Shown: piece by piece, positions 16,331 to 24,734 of the stretch
Numbering within the stretch: the first letter of the stretch is position 1
Layout of the letters: each line of letters opens with the position of its first letter
NCBI GenBank assembly: GCA_900548625.1
Contig: URLO01000023.1
Location: forward strand, 1 to 31,552
Source of the DNA: an uncultured Eubacteriales bacterium
GTDB taxonomy: Bacteria; Bacillota; Clostridia; Oscillospirales; Oscillospiraceae
Reading direction: 5' to 3'
DNA length: 31,552 bases
Program-made: the position numbers and the translations under genes
The notes under the pieces: generated by a model
Database searches by the model: none
What the model was told of the DNA's origin: nothing
The model's input: only the letters and a program-made list of their open reading frames with translations

Positions 16331-16711
16331 TCACTTGCAGCTTCCGCTCTCCAGCAGCGCGTCCTGAAGTGTCTTGAGGGCTTTTTTCTCAATGCGCGAT
16401 ACGTAGCTGCGGCTGATCCCGCATTGTGCGGCGATCTCGCGCTGCGTCAGCGGCGCGTTGCCGTCAAGACCATACCGCAGCGTGACGACCAGCTTCTCGC
16501 GCGGCGTGAGGATACGCTCGACCAGCGCACGGAGCTGCCCGTGCAGCTCGCGCGTGCTGAGCTCCTCAAACAGGTCCTCCTCCGAGCAGATCGTGTCAAG
16601 CAGCGAAAGCGCATTGCCATCGCGACCCGTCTCAATGCAGTCTGAAAGCGATACATCCTGTGCCCCCTTCCTGAGCGACCGAAAATACATCAGGATCTCA
16701 TTCGCTATCCT
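16331..16711 (-). CDS. sigK: RNA polymerase sigma-K factor, C-terminal half (gene interrupted)
   Basis: About 127 residues of a sporulation sigma factor, from the end of region 2 through region 4. The segment starting NEILMYFRSL is followed by QDVSLSDCI, GNALSLLD and a region-4 helix-turn-helix ISRSYVSRIEKKAL, the pattern of SigK rather than the related SigE. The reading frame continues upstream to 16783, but those codons overlap the recombinase gene and show no sigma homology, so the true piece ends near 16703-16711. Regions 1.2-2.3 are missing. In Bacillus subtilis and several clostridia sigK is split at this same NEILM site by the skin element, which a recombinase removes during sporulation. 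The other half is not in the window. Confidence 0.85.
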   Translation of the reverse strand, partial: RIANEILMYFRSLRKGAQDVSLSDCIETGRDGNALSLLDTICSEEDLFEELSTRELHGQLRALVERILTPREKLVVTLRYGLDGNAPLTQREIAAQCGISRSYVSRIEKKALKTLQDALLESGSCK

Positions 16712-16715
16712 CTCC
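16698..16715. other. Probable attachment site: sigK/element junction
   Basis: The sigK homology starts here (NEILM codons begin about 16702), while the recombinase stop codon lies at 16698-16700, inside the sigK frame. The crossover core should be a few bases within 16698-16715 and should recur at the far end of the element next to the N-terminal half. I cannot define the core without that end. Confidence 0.6.
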
Positions 16716-18413
16716 CAACGGATACATAGGTTGCTCAACAGTGGGCAAATCCACCTCTCCATCCTCCGCAAAGAGGTAAACATAGGCGTTTTTGCCGTCC
16801 CAGACCACCTTTTTGACGATGGTGCGCAGCAGGCGGCGTTTTTCCTCCAGCGTGGCAGAATCCACCGCGCTGGCGAAGGATTCGATCATTTCCTGATGGA
16901 AGGCAAACTCCTGATGCAGCATCCGGCTCTGTTCAGTCAGGGCTTCCAGCTCGGCGAGGCGCAGCTGCTGTGTCTCGCTCTCCTGATGGAGCGCGTCGAT
17001 CTGCTCCATGACGTACTTTGCAGAGGTGTCGCTGGCAACGGACAGGGATTCCACCAGCCGCTTGATGCGCTCCTCCGTTTCGGCATGCTTTTCCCGGAGC
17101 AGCGCAAGCTCTGCGTCGTAGCCCTCCTTGCTGCCGCTGATGACCTTCTTGGTCTGCGCCAGCAGCCGGGTAAGGGTCTCCTTGTCGGCGGACAGCTTAC
17201 GGATCTCCTCGATGATCTTGGCGTCCAGCGTGTTGCCGTTGCAGTTCTTCATAGAGCAGACCGTGCCGTGGCTGCGCTCCTTGGTGGAGCACATATAGGT
17301 GTAGATCAGCTCGCCGTCCGCATTCTTGCGGTTGGTCAGCTTCGGGCGCATATAGTCGCCGCATTCGCCGCACCGCAGCAGCCCGGACAGCAGCGCCACG
17401 TTGCTGCGGGGTCTGCGGTAGCTCTTGGATTTGTTGACGTCCAGCATGGCCTGCACCCGCACCCAATCGCTGCCTGCGATGATGCCGGGATGCTTGCCCA
17501 CCGCCACGATCCATTCCTCCATGGGGCGGATCTGGTTCGCCTTGCCGGGGCGCTGGAGGGTACGGTTGTAGGCCATGATGCCATGCTCGCCGTCGAATTC
17601 TGCGCGCTCGGCAAACAGGTCAACATTGTTTTCTTTCAGATACTGATACGCCGTTTCATCAGCGATCATGTAGACCGGGTTTGTGAGAATGCCCCGGATG
17701 GCAAAGCGGGTGAACTGCTTGCCGCGCTTCGTGACACAGCGATGCTCCAAGAGATACTGATCGGTCTTGCTGAGAGAGCCGGTCTCCATGAACACCTCGA
17801 AGATCGTCTTGACCAGCTGGATTTCCTCCGGAATGGGTTTGAGTTTGCAGGCCTTCTTCACCTTGCCGTCCACCGTCACGCTGGACAGGCTTTCCGAGGC
17901 GTAGCCCGTGGGCGTTGTGCCGCCCAGCCAGCGCCCGGTCTTGGACAGCTCATGCATATTGTCCCGGATGCGCTCGGCGATGGTCTCCCGCTCCAGCTGG
18001 GAAAATACCGACGCAATGTACATCATGGCGCGGCCCATGGGCGAGGACGTGTCAAACTGCTCGCGGATGGAGATGAAGTCAATGTGCCGGTCGCCCAAGT
18101 CCTCGATGAGCTTGGCAAAGTCTCCGATGTTGCGGCTGATGCGGTCGAGGCGGTAAACCACGATGGCGGCAAAGGCGATCTTCTGGGAGTCCTTCATCAT
18201 TTTCTTGAACTGCGGTCGCTCCAGATTGCCGCCGGAAAAGCCCTCGTCCTCGTAGACCAGCACGTTTTCCGCCGCTTCCTCGCCAAAGTGCATGGCGATG
18301 TACTGGCGGCACAGCTCGATCTGGTTCTCGATGCTCTCGCCCTTGCCGGTGAATTTGGATTTGCGGGAGTAGATGACATATTGCTTTGCCTGCGGCTTGT
18401 CTTTCGTTTTCAT
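16698..18413 (-). CDS. Large serine recombinase (sigK-element excisionase, SpoIVCA-like)
   Basis: A 571-residue large serine recombinase. The resolvase domain carries YSRKS at 15-19, with S19 the expected nucleophile, GFSGG at 58-62, YRLDRISRN at 87-95 and SPMGRAM at 124-130. A recombinase domain follows, then a zinc ribbon (CGECG near 337 and C-x-M-C cysteines about 30 residues later) and a long C-terminal coiled coil. These are the domains of SpoIVCA and phage integrases of this class, and all look intact. GAGGTG precedes the ATG at 18413. Its stop falls within the first codons of the sigK fragment, placing it at the element's edge. It should catalyse excision to rejoin sigK. Confidence 0.92.
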   Translation of the reverse strand: MKTKDKPQAKQYVIYSRKSKFTGKGESIENQIELCRQYIAMHFGEEAAENVLVYEDEGFSGGNLERPQFKKMMKDSQKIAFAAIVVYRLDRISRNIGDFAKLIEDLGDRHIDFISIREQFDTSSPMGRAMMYIASVFSQLERETIAERIRDNMHELSKTGRWLGGTTPTGYASESLSSVTVDGKVKKACKLKPIPEEIQLVKTIFEVFMETGSLSKTDQYLLEHRCVTKRGKQFTRFAIRGILTNPVYMIADETAYQYLKENNVDLFAERAEFDGEHGIMAYNRTLQRPGKANQIRPMEEWIVAVGKHPGIIAGSDWVRVQAMLDVNKSKSYRRPRSNVALLSGLLRCGECGDYMRPKLTNRKNADGELIYTYMCSTKERSHGTVCSMKNCNGNTLDAKIIEEIRKLSADKETLTRLLAQTKKVISGSKEGYDAELALLREKHAETEERIKRLVESLSVASDTSAKYVMEQIDALHQESETQQLRLAELEALTEQSRMLHQEFAFHQEMIESFASAVDSATLEEKRRLLRTIVKKVVWDGKNAYVYLFAEDGEVDLPTVEQPMYPLGEDSE

Positions 18414-18450
18414 AGCGGCACCTCGCGTTATTCGTTAGGTTGGTAAATAT

Positions 18451-18479
18451 ATTATAACGGATTGGAATCCATTTGAAAA
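18451..18479 (-). promoter_or_regulatory. Possible promoter of the recombinase gene
   Basis: On the minus strand a TATAAT (18451-18456) lies 17 bases from TTTTCA (18474-18479), which matches four of six -35 positions. If real, the recombinase would be read by the vegetative sigma factor. No obvious sigma-E or sigma-K box was recognised. Confidence 0.4.
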
Positions 18480-18678
18480 GGTACCCAAGGGAAGAATCTG
18501 AAAATTTCTGCGGATAGGCAGAGGTTTTCGCGCGCTGATTGTGCCCGTTCGGAGGGCATCACTCATGTGAATCGAGAAAATGATTGATGGAATGAGCGAT
18601 GCGTGCTATTTAGAACATTATTGTTTTCGTCATCAACTGCATCCGTGCAGTCTCGCCGCACGATTTTTGCGTATTGCT

Positions 18679-18731
18679 ACTTGTCATACGTCAAGTTTGT
18701 TGTGCGTCACAGCTTGTCATATGACAAGCTG
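18679..18731. promoter_or_regulatory. Two phased palindromes, likely regulator binding sites
   Basis: A perfect 22-base palindrome spans 18710-18731 (half-site CAGCTTGTCAT). An imperfect relative spans 18679-18696 (ACTTGTCAT on the left arm). Their centres are 33 bases apart, about three helical turns. They lie in the 364-base gap between the recombinase and the ATPase gene terminator; otherwise I see no gene in that gap. Confidence 0.55.
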
Positions 18732-18776
18732 CATCATAAAAACCGCCGCCCGACGAAAAATCGGGACGGCGGTTTT
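18732..18776 (-). terminator. Terminator of the ATPase gene
   Basis: A 15-bp stem with one bulged base (18739-18753 with 18761-18776), GC-rich, with a T run on the minus-strand exit side. It begins two bases after the stop codon of the 594-residue ATPase. Confidence 0.85.
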
Positions 18777-18777
18777 G

Positions 18778-20562
18778 TTATGCAAGGCTTCTCAGATATT
18801 CTTCCACGTTCTGATACTGAATGCCGTCTATCACTTGACTTTCCCCGCGGTAGAGGACGAACTTTTCGGTGATCGGGCCGTAGCGGTGCTCGGTCTGGGC
18901 GCATTTTTGCTCGTCGATCAGATGGCGATACTGCTGCGGGACAGCTTCCTCGCTGTGCTTGATCTCGAAAATCCGGCAGGAGCCCGCCTCCGGGTCAAAC
19001 ACCACCATGTCAAATTCACCCACAGGGAATTGCAGGACGAACACCTGCTTCTTGGGGTTTGCCAGCTTGGTTTCCAGCAGGACAATGTCCTCCAGCATCC
19101 GCCCCTTGATCTCGGTCAGGATGCGCTGCTGCACGGCAGTACGCTCCGCCAGAGACAGGGCACTGAACGTCTCATCCAGCAGCAGACTGCGGATTAAAGC
19201 ATCCGCCTGCGCATAGCGGAGTCCCGGCTGCGCGATCACCGTGCGTCCGGACTTCGTGCTGACATCCGGCAGATGCAGCACGTCGATCTCCCGCGTTAAG
19301 TCCAGCAAGTCCAGATATTCCTTGATCTCCGCCGCGTGAACATCGTCCAGCGCTACGGTCTGTTCCGCCTTGTTGCGGATCTCCAGCAGCTTCCGCAGGC
19401 TGACGGTGACAAGCGCAAGGTCGATGCGGTCGAGGATGTCCGTCGGGTTCTTCCGATCCCGGCGCAGGTTGCTGGCGGAAATACCAAGGTCGTGGGACTT
19501 CCAATCCTGCGACAGAACCTCCAGCGTGAAGCGGTGGTTGATGTCCTCCACGACCCGGTTGATGGCGCTGGTCAGCTCGCCCTTCTCGTATAAATCCCGC
19601 AGATGGCGGAAGTGGCCCTCATACTGATAACAGCGCAGGGAGTGCTGGATGTTGCGGGCAATGGCGGTGTCCACATATTCGTCGGTGCTTTCCTTGCTGG
19701 CAAACGTGGAGGTCTCGTTGTAGTGGACGCCGCCGAGACTCATGGTGCCGCCGTAGCGGATATATTCGTCGATGCCGTGGACGCCGAGGACGGATTCAAA
19801 CTCGCGGTAAGGGATGAATGTGGTGTGCAGCAGGATGCAGCGGTCGTAAAGCTGCTCGTCCTCGGTAAAGAGAAAGCCCAGCGAGTCCGTGCCGGAGAGC
19901 ACGATCTTCATGCCGCAGGCCGCGAACACATCAGAAAACAGCGCCGCGCCCTCGATGAAATCCTCCATCAGCGTCACCTCGTCGAGGAACACATAGCAAA
20001 AGCCCTGCGCTTCCAATGCCTTGAGGTCGCGGTTCACGTCTGCCAGAGTATCTTTTGCGGTGATCTGAATGAACGCTGCCTTGGTAAGCTCCGTGTCGCT
20101 CATCTCCGCGAAAATCTGACGGATCATGGTGGTTTTCCCCGTCCGGCGCAGGCCGTAGAGGATGAATACCTTGTCCTGCGGCTCGCCGTAGACAAAGTCG
20201 TGCAGCTGCCGGAAGCACTCGCGCCTGCGATAGCCGCGAACAGATGCCGCAAAGGAACGCAGCGCCTCGCCGGTGCGGACATTGGTGATAAACGCGGAAA
20301 GGTTCGCAGATTTCGCCTTGGGCAGCTGCTTTTTCAGCGCTTTCAGCTCCTGTTCCAGCGCCTTCCGCCGCTCGATCTGCGCACGGAAATTTTCCAATTC
20401 GTCAGCGGGAATATACTTCTCCCGCCGCTTTTTGTTCTCCGTCCAACGGTGGTAAAAATACTCCTTGCCTCTGACGTTTTTCTTCGTAACAGAGCCAGCG
20501 GGCAAAGCAGAAATCTGCTGTTCCAGCTCCGCCACGCGGGTTTGCATCTCAGATAAGTCCAT
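18778..20562 (-). CDS. P-loop ATPase with nuclease-like C-terminus
   Basis: A 594-residue protein in three parts. Residues 1-85 form a charged, partly coiled-coil region with LPAGSVTKKNVRGKEYFYH, resembling a DUF6788-type element-associated domain. A STAND/AAA-like ATPase follows, with Walker A GLRRTGKT at 137-144 and Walker B YVFLDEV at 190-196. The C-terminus has a PD-(D/E)xK-like pattern, FDMVVFDPE then RIFEIKHS near 530-547. This layout matches the AAA_14/DUF4143 or DUF234 ATPase superfamily, frequent in mobile elements and of unsettled function. AGGAGG precedes the ATG. Its promoter lies within an 18-base inverted repeat, so expression is probably repressed. It resembles the 425-residue ATPase farther right in plan, not closely in sequence. 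Confidence 0.7.
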   Translation of the reverse strand: MDLSEMQTRVAELEQQISALPAGSVTKKNVRGKEYFYHRWTENKKRREKYIPADELENFRAQIERRKALEQELKALKKQLPKAKSANLSAFITNVRTGEALRSFAASVRGYRRRECFRQLHDFVYGEPQDKVFILYGLRRTGKTTMIRQIFAEMSDTELTKAAFIQITAKDTLADVNRDLKALEAQGFCYVFLDEVTLMEDFIEGAALFSDVFAACGMKIVLSGTDSLGFLFTEDEQLYDRCILLHTTFIPYREFESVLGVHGIDEYIRYGGTMSLGGVHYNETSTFASKESTDEYVDTAIARNIQHSLRCYQYEGHFRHLRDLYEKGELTSAINRVVEDINHRFTLEVLSQDWKSHDLGISASNLRRDRKNPTDILDRIDLALVTVSLRKLLEIRNKAEQTVALDDVHAAEIKEYLDLLDLTREIDVLHLPDVSTKSGRTVIAQPGLRYAQADALIRSLLLDETFSALSLAERTAVQQRILTEIKGRMLEDIVLLETKLANPKKQVFVLQFPVGEFDMVVFDPEAGSCRIFEIKHSEEAVPQQYRHLIDEQKCAQTEHRYGPITEKFVLYRGESQVIDGIQYQNVEEYLRSLA

Positions 20563-20596
20563 AGCGCACCTCCTGTGAGATACTATTCTATACAGA

Positions 20597-20625
20597 ATTA
20601 TACCCCATTATACCCTCGAAATCAA
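20597..20625 (-). promoter_or_regulatory. Promoter of the 594-residue ATPase gene
   Basis: On the minus strand TTGATT (20620-20625), a 17-base spacer, and TATAAT (20597-20602). The spacer and both boxes are covered by the inverted repeat described separately. Confidence 0.75.
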
Positions 20626-20642
20626 GGGTATAATGGGGTATA
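20599..20642. promoter_or_regulatory. 18-bp perfect inverted repeat operator
   Basis: Arms 20599-20616 and 20625-20642 are perfect reverse complements around an 8-base centre. Each arm itself contains the half-site TATACCC twice, ten bases apart, giving four sites on one face of the helix. It sits on the ATPase promoter, so a repressor binding here would block it. The neighbouring HTH gene is a possible former source of that repressor. Confidence 0.75.
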
Positions 20643-20757
20643 GCAGAATTATTACTCAGGGTCACAACAGCGCAGATATCATAAGAATGTGTTGCCACAA
20701 GTTGCTCGACTTTTGTTAGGAAATACGGTGCTATGGAATTCAAAGAAACCGGAGATT

Positions 20758-20994
20758 ATGAATAAGAAGCAGATGCAAATTGCCAGCCAAATCAGTAAGC
20801 GGAAAGCACTCCATCCGCCGTGCGCCAAGGACGAGAAGAAGCTTCAATGCTACTACGAGGGCAAGATAGCCGTGCTGCCGGACGTGATCGATGTGACCAC
20901 CGCTGTGGACTTTACCGGCTATAACCACCGCACCGTCTGCCAATGGATTCGAGTGGGAAAGCGTCAGCCTCTTTTTGCTGAAAATTATAATTAA
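20758..20994 (+). pseudogene. Truncated excisionase-like helix-turn-helix gene
   Basis: A 78-residue frame starting after GGAG at 20751. The segment VTTAVDFTGYNHRTVCQWIR (about 46-65) matches the HTH_17/MerR-like winged-helix pattern of excisionases and small element-encoded regulators. Family members continue past the WIR-x-GK position with a wing and a PKEWL-type end; here the match stops right after GK and a few unrelated AT-rich codons lead to a stop. The downstream DNA switches to AT-rich sequence at that point, so the 3' end was probably removed when the SIR2 cluster arrived. A short functional protein cannot be excluded. Confidence 0.5.
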
Positions 20995-21019
20995 ATAATG
21001 GTAATTTGTGGAGACCAGC

Positions 21020-23980
21020 CTAGCAAAAATGCTTGATAAGGATGCTTTGAAGTCGTTGGCTGTCCGATAATGCTATTTCTCCATCATTCAATGCATCTGC
21101 TATGGCAACTCGTACGCATCCTTTGACCTTCTCATTTTTTGCAATCTGCTCCAATGTATGTGGGTAAAGGTTTAGCAGCCACGAAACATCAAATTTATTG
21201 AAATCAAATTTTGTGTATTCACAATAAAAGTCAAACGCCGCACTATTACCAAGGAACTCACGGAAATCCTTTGCATTGAGAACATTGATCAGGCACCAGT
21301 AACCAACTTGATCTAACTCTTCATAAGGGTGTTTAGTTGGATATACAACTATGCCATTGTTGTTATTCTCTTGCGCTGCATCTATTCTCTGCCGAAGGAA
21401 TATCTTCAATTGAGTTTTCGCTGCTTTACTAATCCGCACATCGCATTGCACTAACATTTCGAATAGATCGAAGCTAAAGTTCGTGCGCGATTGTTTATTA
21501 GCCCATGTGATTAGCTTCTTCTGTTGATTGTTTGAAACATACCCGTAGTAGTGCTGCGTTATCTGGCGATTCATCTGGAAAAGATTATTGTTTATAATCT
21601 GCGAGACTCTTGCAGCCAGTCTTCGCGAAAAGTGTTTTTCCCCTGGTGCAAAAATATAATGAACAAGATTACAATAATTGATACCGGTGTTTCTGGAGAG
21701 CACTTCAAACCTCTCGTCGTTCTTCAATGCAGAAATATTCCTATCCAAATAGGAAATCAGAGTATTCTCTACAATTCTACTTGTTTCTTTACTGTACATT
21801 TTCCTACGCTCCAGTTGACGATCAAGGAATAGAATCTTATCATCTATCAATATCTCCCTAAACTCTTGCGTAAGGATAAAGCTGCATATCTTATCAACTA
21901 AGCCCTGTGAAATGTTGACATATCCAAGTAAAACGAGACAGTTTTTAATTTGCGCTTGTAATCCTATAACATCGATGTTGTTTTTTGTAGCTCTGACAGC
22001 AGAGCTGTAGTAATCCAGTAAATTGTTTACAGCCGTCTCAACCAAATCCATATTCTGAAACGCGATTGTTTCAATGTGATGTTTCTTTAATAACGCGCTT
22101 ATTTCTTTTGCGTCAAAATACTCTATGAAACAATGAAAATCGATCTCGTCAAAATGAACATCATTCCCACCAATAAACGGAAATGGTTGCTCATGCAATA
22201 CTTTTTTGCCCTGGATGGAGTATTTATATACCAACAAGGACATAAGGTTTTTGACTGCGTTCCTATATTCCGAAAACACATCCGCTACGATACCATTTCC
22301 CAGCAGGAAATGCAGGTAATCGTTTACTCTGCAAATCGCCTTTCCACTACTCGTCATGCCAAATTCAGTTGTTCCAGACTCGATTACTTTTTGAAGCTTT
22401 TGCCCGTCAGCAAAAGCCTCATACGAATATTTATAGAGCATATTTGCACTATGAATATCTCTGAGGTTGTCATATGTATTTCGGAATTCTACTGGAAGAC
22501 GTCTAAAGAGGTTTTCAGCCTCTAAATCATTCGGAGATAATGCTTCAATAGCATCAAGGTTATAACAGCGATACCATGTATTAACATTTTTGATTACTTT
22601 CCGAAGGCTGATACAGTTGGATTCAGCAAAATAGTACATCAAATAATTCGATTCCTTAAAAGCTTGCTTTGCAACCTCTGAAAAGTGAAAGAATGCTTCG
22701 TCGTATCGTCTTAGTCGAGATAGATAAAACGCTTTTTTATAATTTCTCTCCAGCGTTTTATAATTCTTTGTTGAAAATGTGCACATCGCAGAATAATCGA
22801 ATAGAATGCAATTCTTATCTGCAAAAGGCACCTCGCCAGCAACAAAGCGTCTGTATTTGTGCCCATCTTCTACCTCGAGTATTCTCGCTTTTCTGAAGAC
22901 ATCGAGAATGCAGCGATACTTTTCCAACATAGTCTTTGTAAGGTTATCCTGTTCGCCCTCAGATAATTGGTTTATCGTAAAAAACTTTTTCAAAAGCAAA
23001 CTGTCATTGTTGGATAAGCGTATGACGCCGTCATCACCAATTATAACATATGGATACAGCCTTTTTGATACATCTTCGATTCGAAGGGCGTTCAAGCAGC
23101 CCAAGGGTTGTAGTAGATTATACAGAATCTCAAATGCGTCATCCTCTGATTTCCCATCTAATGATAGCTCAGATTGATTCTTCAGCGCAGCAAAGATTGC
23201 GGTGTAGCGATCTAAATAAACGTCAGTTGAAGCAATGAGTTTATTCCATTCAATAACTAAGAGTCCCTTCGACTGGTGATAAATAATCTCGGTATCTGTA
23301 AGGGCTTGGCTGCCAACATATAGGAAGATCGGCTCCCGGAAGCTATCTTTAAGTAGTGTTTTCGTCCAGTTCAGAATCAGCTTAATATTATAATCATTTA
23401 GGCTGTATCCTATGAAAACAACAGTGTTGGTGGAAAAAATGGACTTCACCAATGTTTCAATTAGCTTGAAATTGTCGCTATAGTTGAGGTAATCCTCTTC
23501 CTTAAGCACAAAATTATTATGTTTGAAATCTCCGTGTAGTTTTAGAATAAATCTATCTCCAAAAATAGTCGGAACATCTTCATCGCGCGAAACAACCTTA
23601 AAGCTCTGACAATACTGAACCGCTGCATCTTCCAATAGCGTGTCATAGTTGGTGGTAATAAAAGAGACTGGATTAAGGTTTAGCATTTCTCGATGGATGA
23701 CATTTGGCAACATGGGCGAAGAATGAAGCTGTGCCTTGACAAACGTATAGTATTCTTCCTTGTTCTCACCTAAAGAATAATAGAACATCTGCGGAATTTG
23801 CAGATACTCATCGGAAGAATACTCATCTTTTCGTGCTTGTCCCAATCTATCACTAATTGCATGAATCAGCCCCTTCCAAGTTGGTGCTCCGGAAAGTGCC
23901 GATACACCTGCGCCGACGAAAAACGTAAGCGCATTGTTTTGTGAAGCAGTTAGTATTCTCTGTAATTCCTTCTCGTACAT
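21020..23980 (-). CDS. SIR2-domain protein, probable anti-phage NADase effector
   Basis: A 986-residue protein. Residues ~15-200 form a SIR2-like domain: FVGAGVS at 21-27, ITTNYDTLL at 108-116 with N111, LHGD at 148-151 with H149 as expected catalytic residue, and FIGYSLNDYN at 189-198. In bacterial defence systems such domains degrade NAD+ on phage infection and halt the cell. The ~780 residues after it show no domain I recognise; they look helical and would be the sensor or scaffold part, as in large defence-associated sirtuins. The DNA is clearly AT-rich compared with the hdr operon, a sign of transfer. It is last in a four-gene minus-strand cluster, 50 bases after the GIY-YIG gene. Confidence 0.8.
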   Translation of the reverse strand: MYEKELQRILTASQNNALTFFVGAGVSALSGAPTWKGLIHAISDRLGQARKDEYSSDEYLQIPQMFYYSLGENKEEYYTFVKAQLHSSPMLPNVIHREMLNLNPVSFITTNYDTLLEDAAVQYCQSFKVVSRDEDVPTIFGDRFILKLHGDFKHNNFVLKEEDYLNYSDNFKLIETLVKSIFSTNTVVFIGYSLNDYNIKLILNWTKTLLKDSFREPIFLYVGSQALTDTEIIYHQSKGLLVIEWNKLIASTDVYLDRYTAIFAALKNQSELSLDGKSEDDAFEILYNLLQPLGCLNALRIEDVSKRLYPYVIIGDDGVIRLSNNDSLLLKKFFTINQLSEGEQDNLTKTMLEKYRCILDVFRKARILEVEDGHKYRRFVAGEVPFADKNCILFDYSAMCTFSTKNYKTLERNYKKAFYLSRLRRYDEAFFHFSEVAKQAFKESNYLMYYFAESNCISLRKVIKNVNTWYRCYNLDAIEALSPNDLEAENLFRRLPVEFRNTYDNLRDIHSANMLYKYSYEAFADGQKLQKVIESGTTEFGMTSSGKAICRVNDYLHFLLGNGIVADVFSEYRNAVKNLMSLLVYKYSIQGKKVLHEQPFPFIGGNDVHFDEIDFHCFIEYFDAKEISALLKKHHIETIAFQNMDLVETAVNNLLDYYSSAVRATKNNIDVIGLQAQIKNCLVLLGYVNISQGLVDKICSFILTQEFREILIDDKILFLDRQLERRKMYSKETSRIVENTLISYLDRNISALKNDERFEVLSRNTGINYCNLVHYIFAPGEKHFSRRLAARVSQIINNNLFQMNRQITQHYYGYVSNNQQKKLITWANKQSRTNFSFDLFEMLVQCDVRISKAAKTQLKIFLRQRIDAAQENNNNGIVVYPTKHPYEELDQVGYWCLINVLNAKDFREFLGNSAAFDFYCEYTKFDFNKFDVSWLLNLYPHTLEQIAKNEKVKGCVRVAIADALNDGEIALSDSQRLQSILIKHFC

Positions 23981-24030
23981 ACGCTACCCCCATGCCGCAA
24001 CAAATAAATATATAGTGTATTAATAGACAC

Positions 24031-24687
24031 TTATCTCTCCTGTCGGTGGCGCACGTCATTCAGCCATTCGCCCTTGTACTTGAAATAGCGCGGGCCAGCA
24101 ACAGAGTATTTGCTGCCAGTGAGTAGCTGAGCCAAAGCTGAGAGCGAGTAGACCTGCCCTTGATAGCTTACCGTTTTATCATCTACTACGGTGCATTTGA
24201 TTTCCGGGTTATTGCAAAACTCGAGCTCCTCACCGGGTTGAATGCCGCACATGGAGAAGCGGAAAGGAGACTGGCGTTCTTTGTGCTCAGCATCGATCTC
24301 CTGCGCGGTTTCCTCCGCCTGCTTCTGGGTTTCATCCATAGCAATTCGTTTTAGCTTGTCCGCGCAGCCGTGGATCTCCGCAATGGCCTCCAGGATGGAA
24401 TAGGCGTCTTCCGGTGACATGGCATAGAACTCACGGATGCGCTGCTTTCCATTGAAGTTCTCGATGGAACGTAGATTGGGGTTCAGCTTGTCAATGATGC
24501 TGTGAATCTTCAGATCAGAAAGCCGCGAATTGACCTCATAGGTTGCGTAGACCCGGAAGGCAAAGGGAATACACTCGCTCCGGTTGAGCTGCTGCAGCCG
24601 CTTGTCGATATCGTCTGCATATCCAATTTTAACATATTCAGGAAAAGACGGATTGGTCAGTATGTAAATTACTCCTGTTTTATCCAT
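24031..24687 (-). CDS. GIY-YIG family (T5orf172-type) protein with DUF4357-like C-terminus
   Basis: A 218-residue protein. The N-terminus has the GIY-YIG core in its T5orf172 form: VIYILTN at 6-12 and VKIGYADDIDKRLQQLN at 19-35, with R30 the expected catalytic arginine. The C-terminal part (about 140-215; LSALAQLLTGS, then a GEWLNDVR-like end) resembles the DUF4357/RAMA-type domain found with restriction systems. The family includes nucleases and nuclease-like regulators; activity here is not shown. GGAGGAGAT precedes the start. It sits between the R-M-S fusion (47 bases) and the SIR2 gene (50 bases), so it is probably cotranscribed and part of the same defence locus. Confidence 0.75.
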   Translation of the reverse strand: MDKTGVIYILTNPSFPEYVKIGYADDIDKRLQQLNRSECIPFAFRVYATYEVNSRLSDLKIHSIIDKLNPNLRSIENFNGKQRIREFYAMSPEDAYSILEAIAEIHGCADKLKRIAMDETQKQAEETAQEIDAEHKERQSPFRFSMCGIQPGEELEFCNNPEIKCTVVDDKTVSYQGQVYSLSALAQLLTGSKYSVAGPRYFKYKGEWLNDVRHRQER

Positions 24688-24734
24688 GTAATCTCCTCCA
24701 GTTCTTTCACTTAAAATATAGCACCGTCAAACAG

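Noticed and set aside
16331..16783. A complete short sigma factor of 150 residues
   Set aside because: The first ~24 residues overlap the recombinase gene and have no sigma homology; regions 1.2-2.3 are absent, so it is a gene fragment.
16458..18446. 662-residue plus-strand open frame
   Set aside because: Antisense to the recombinase and the sigK fragment; no domain resemblance.
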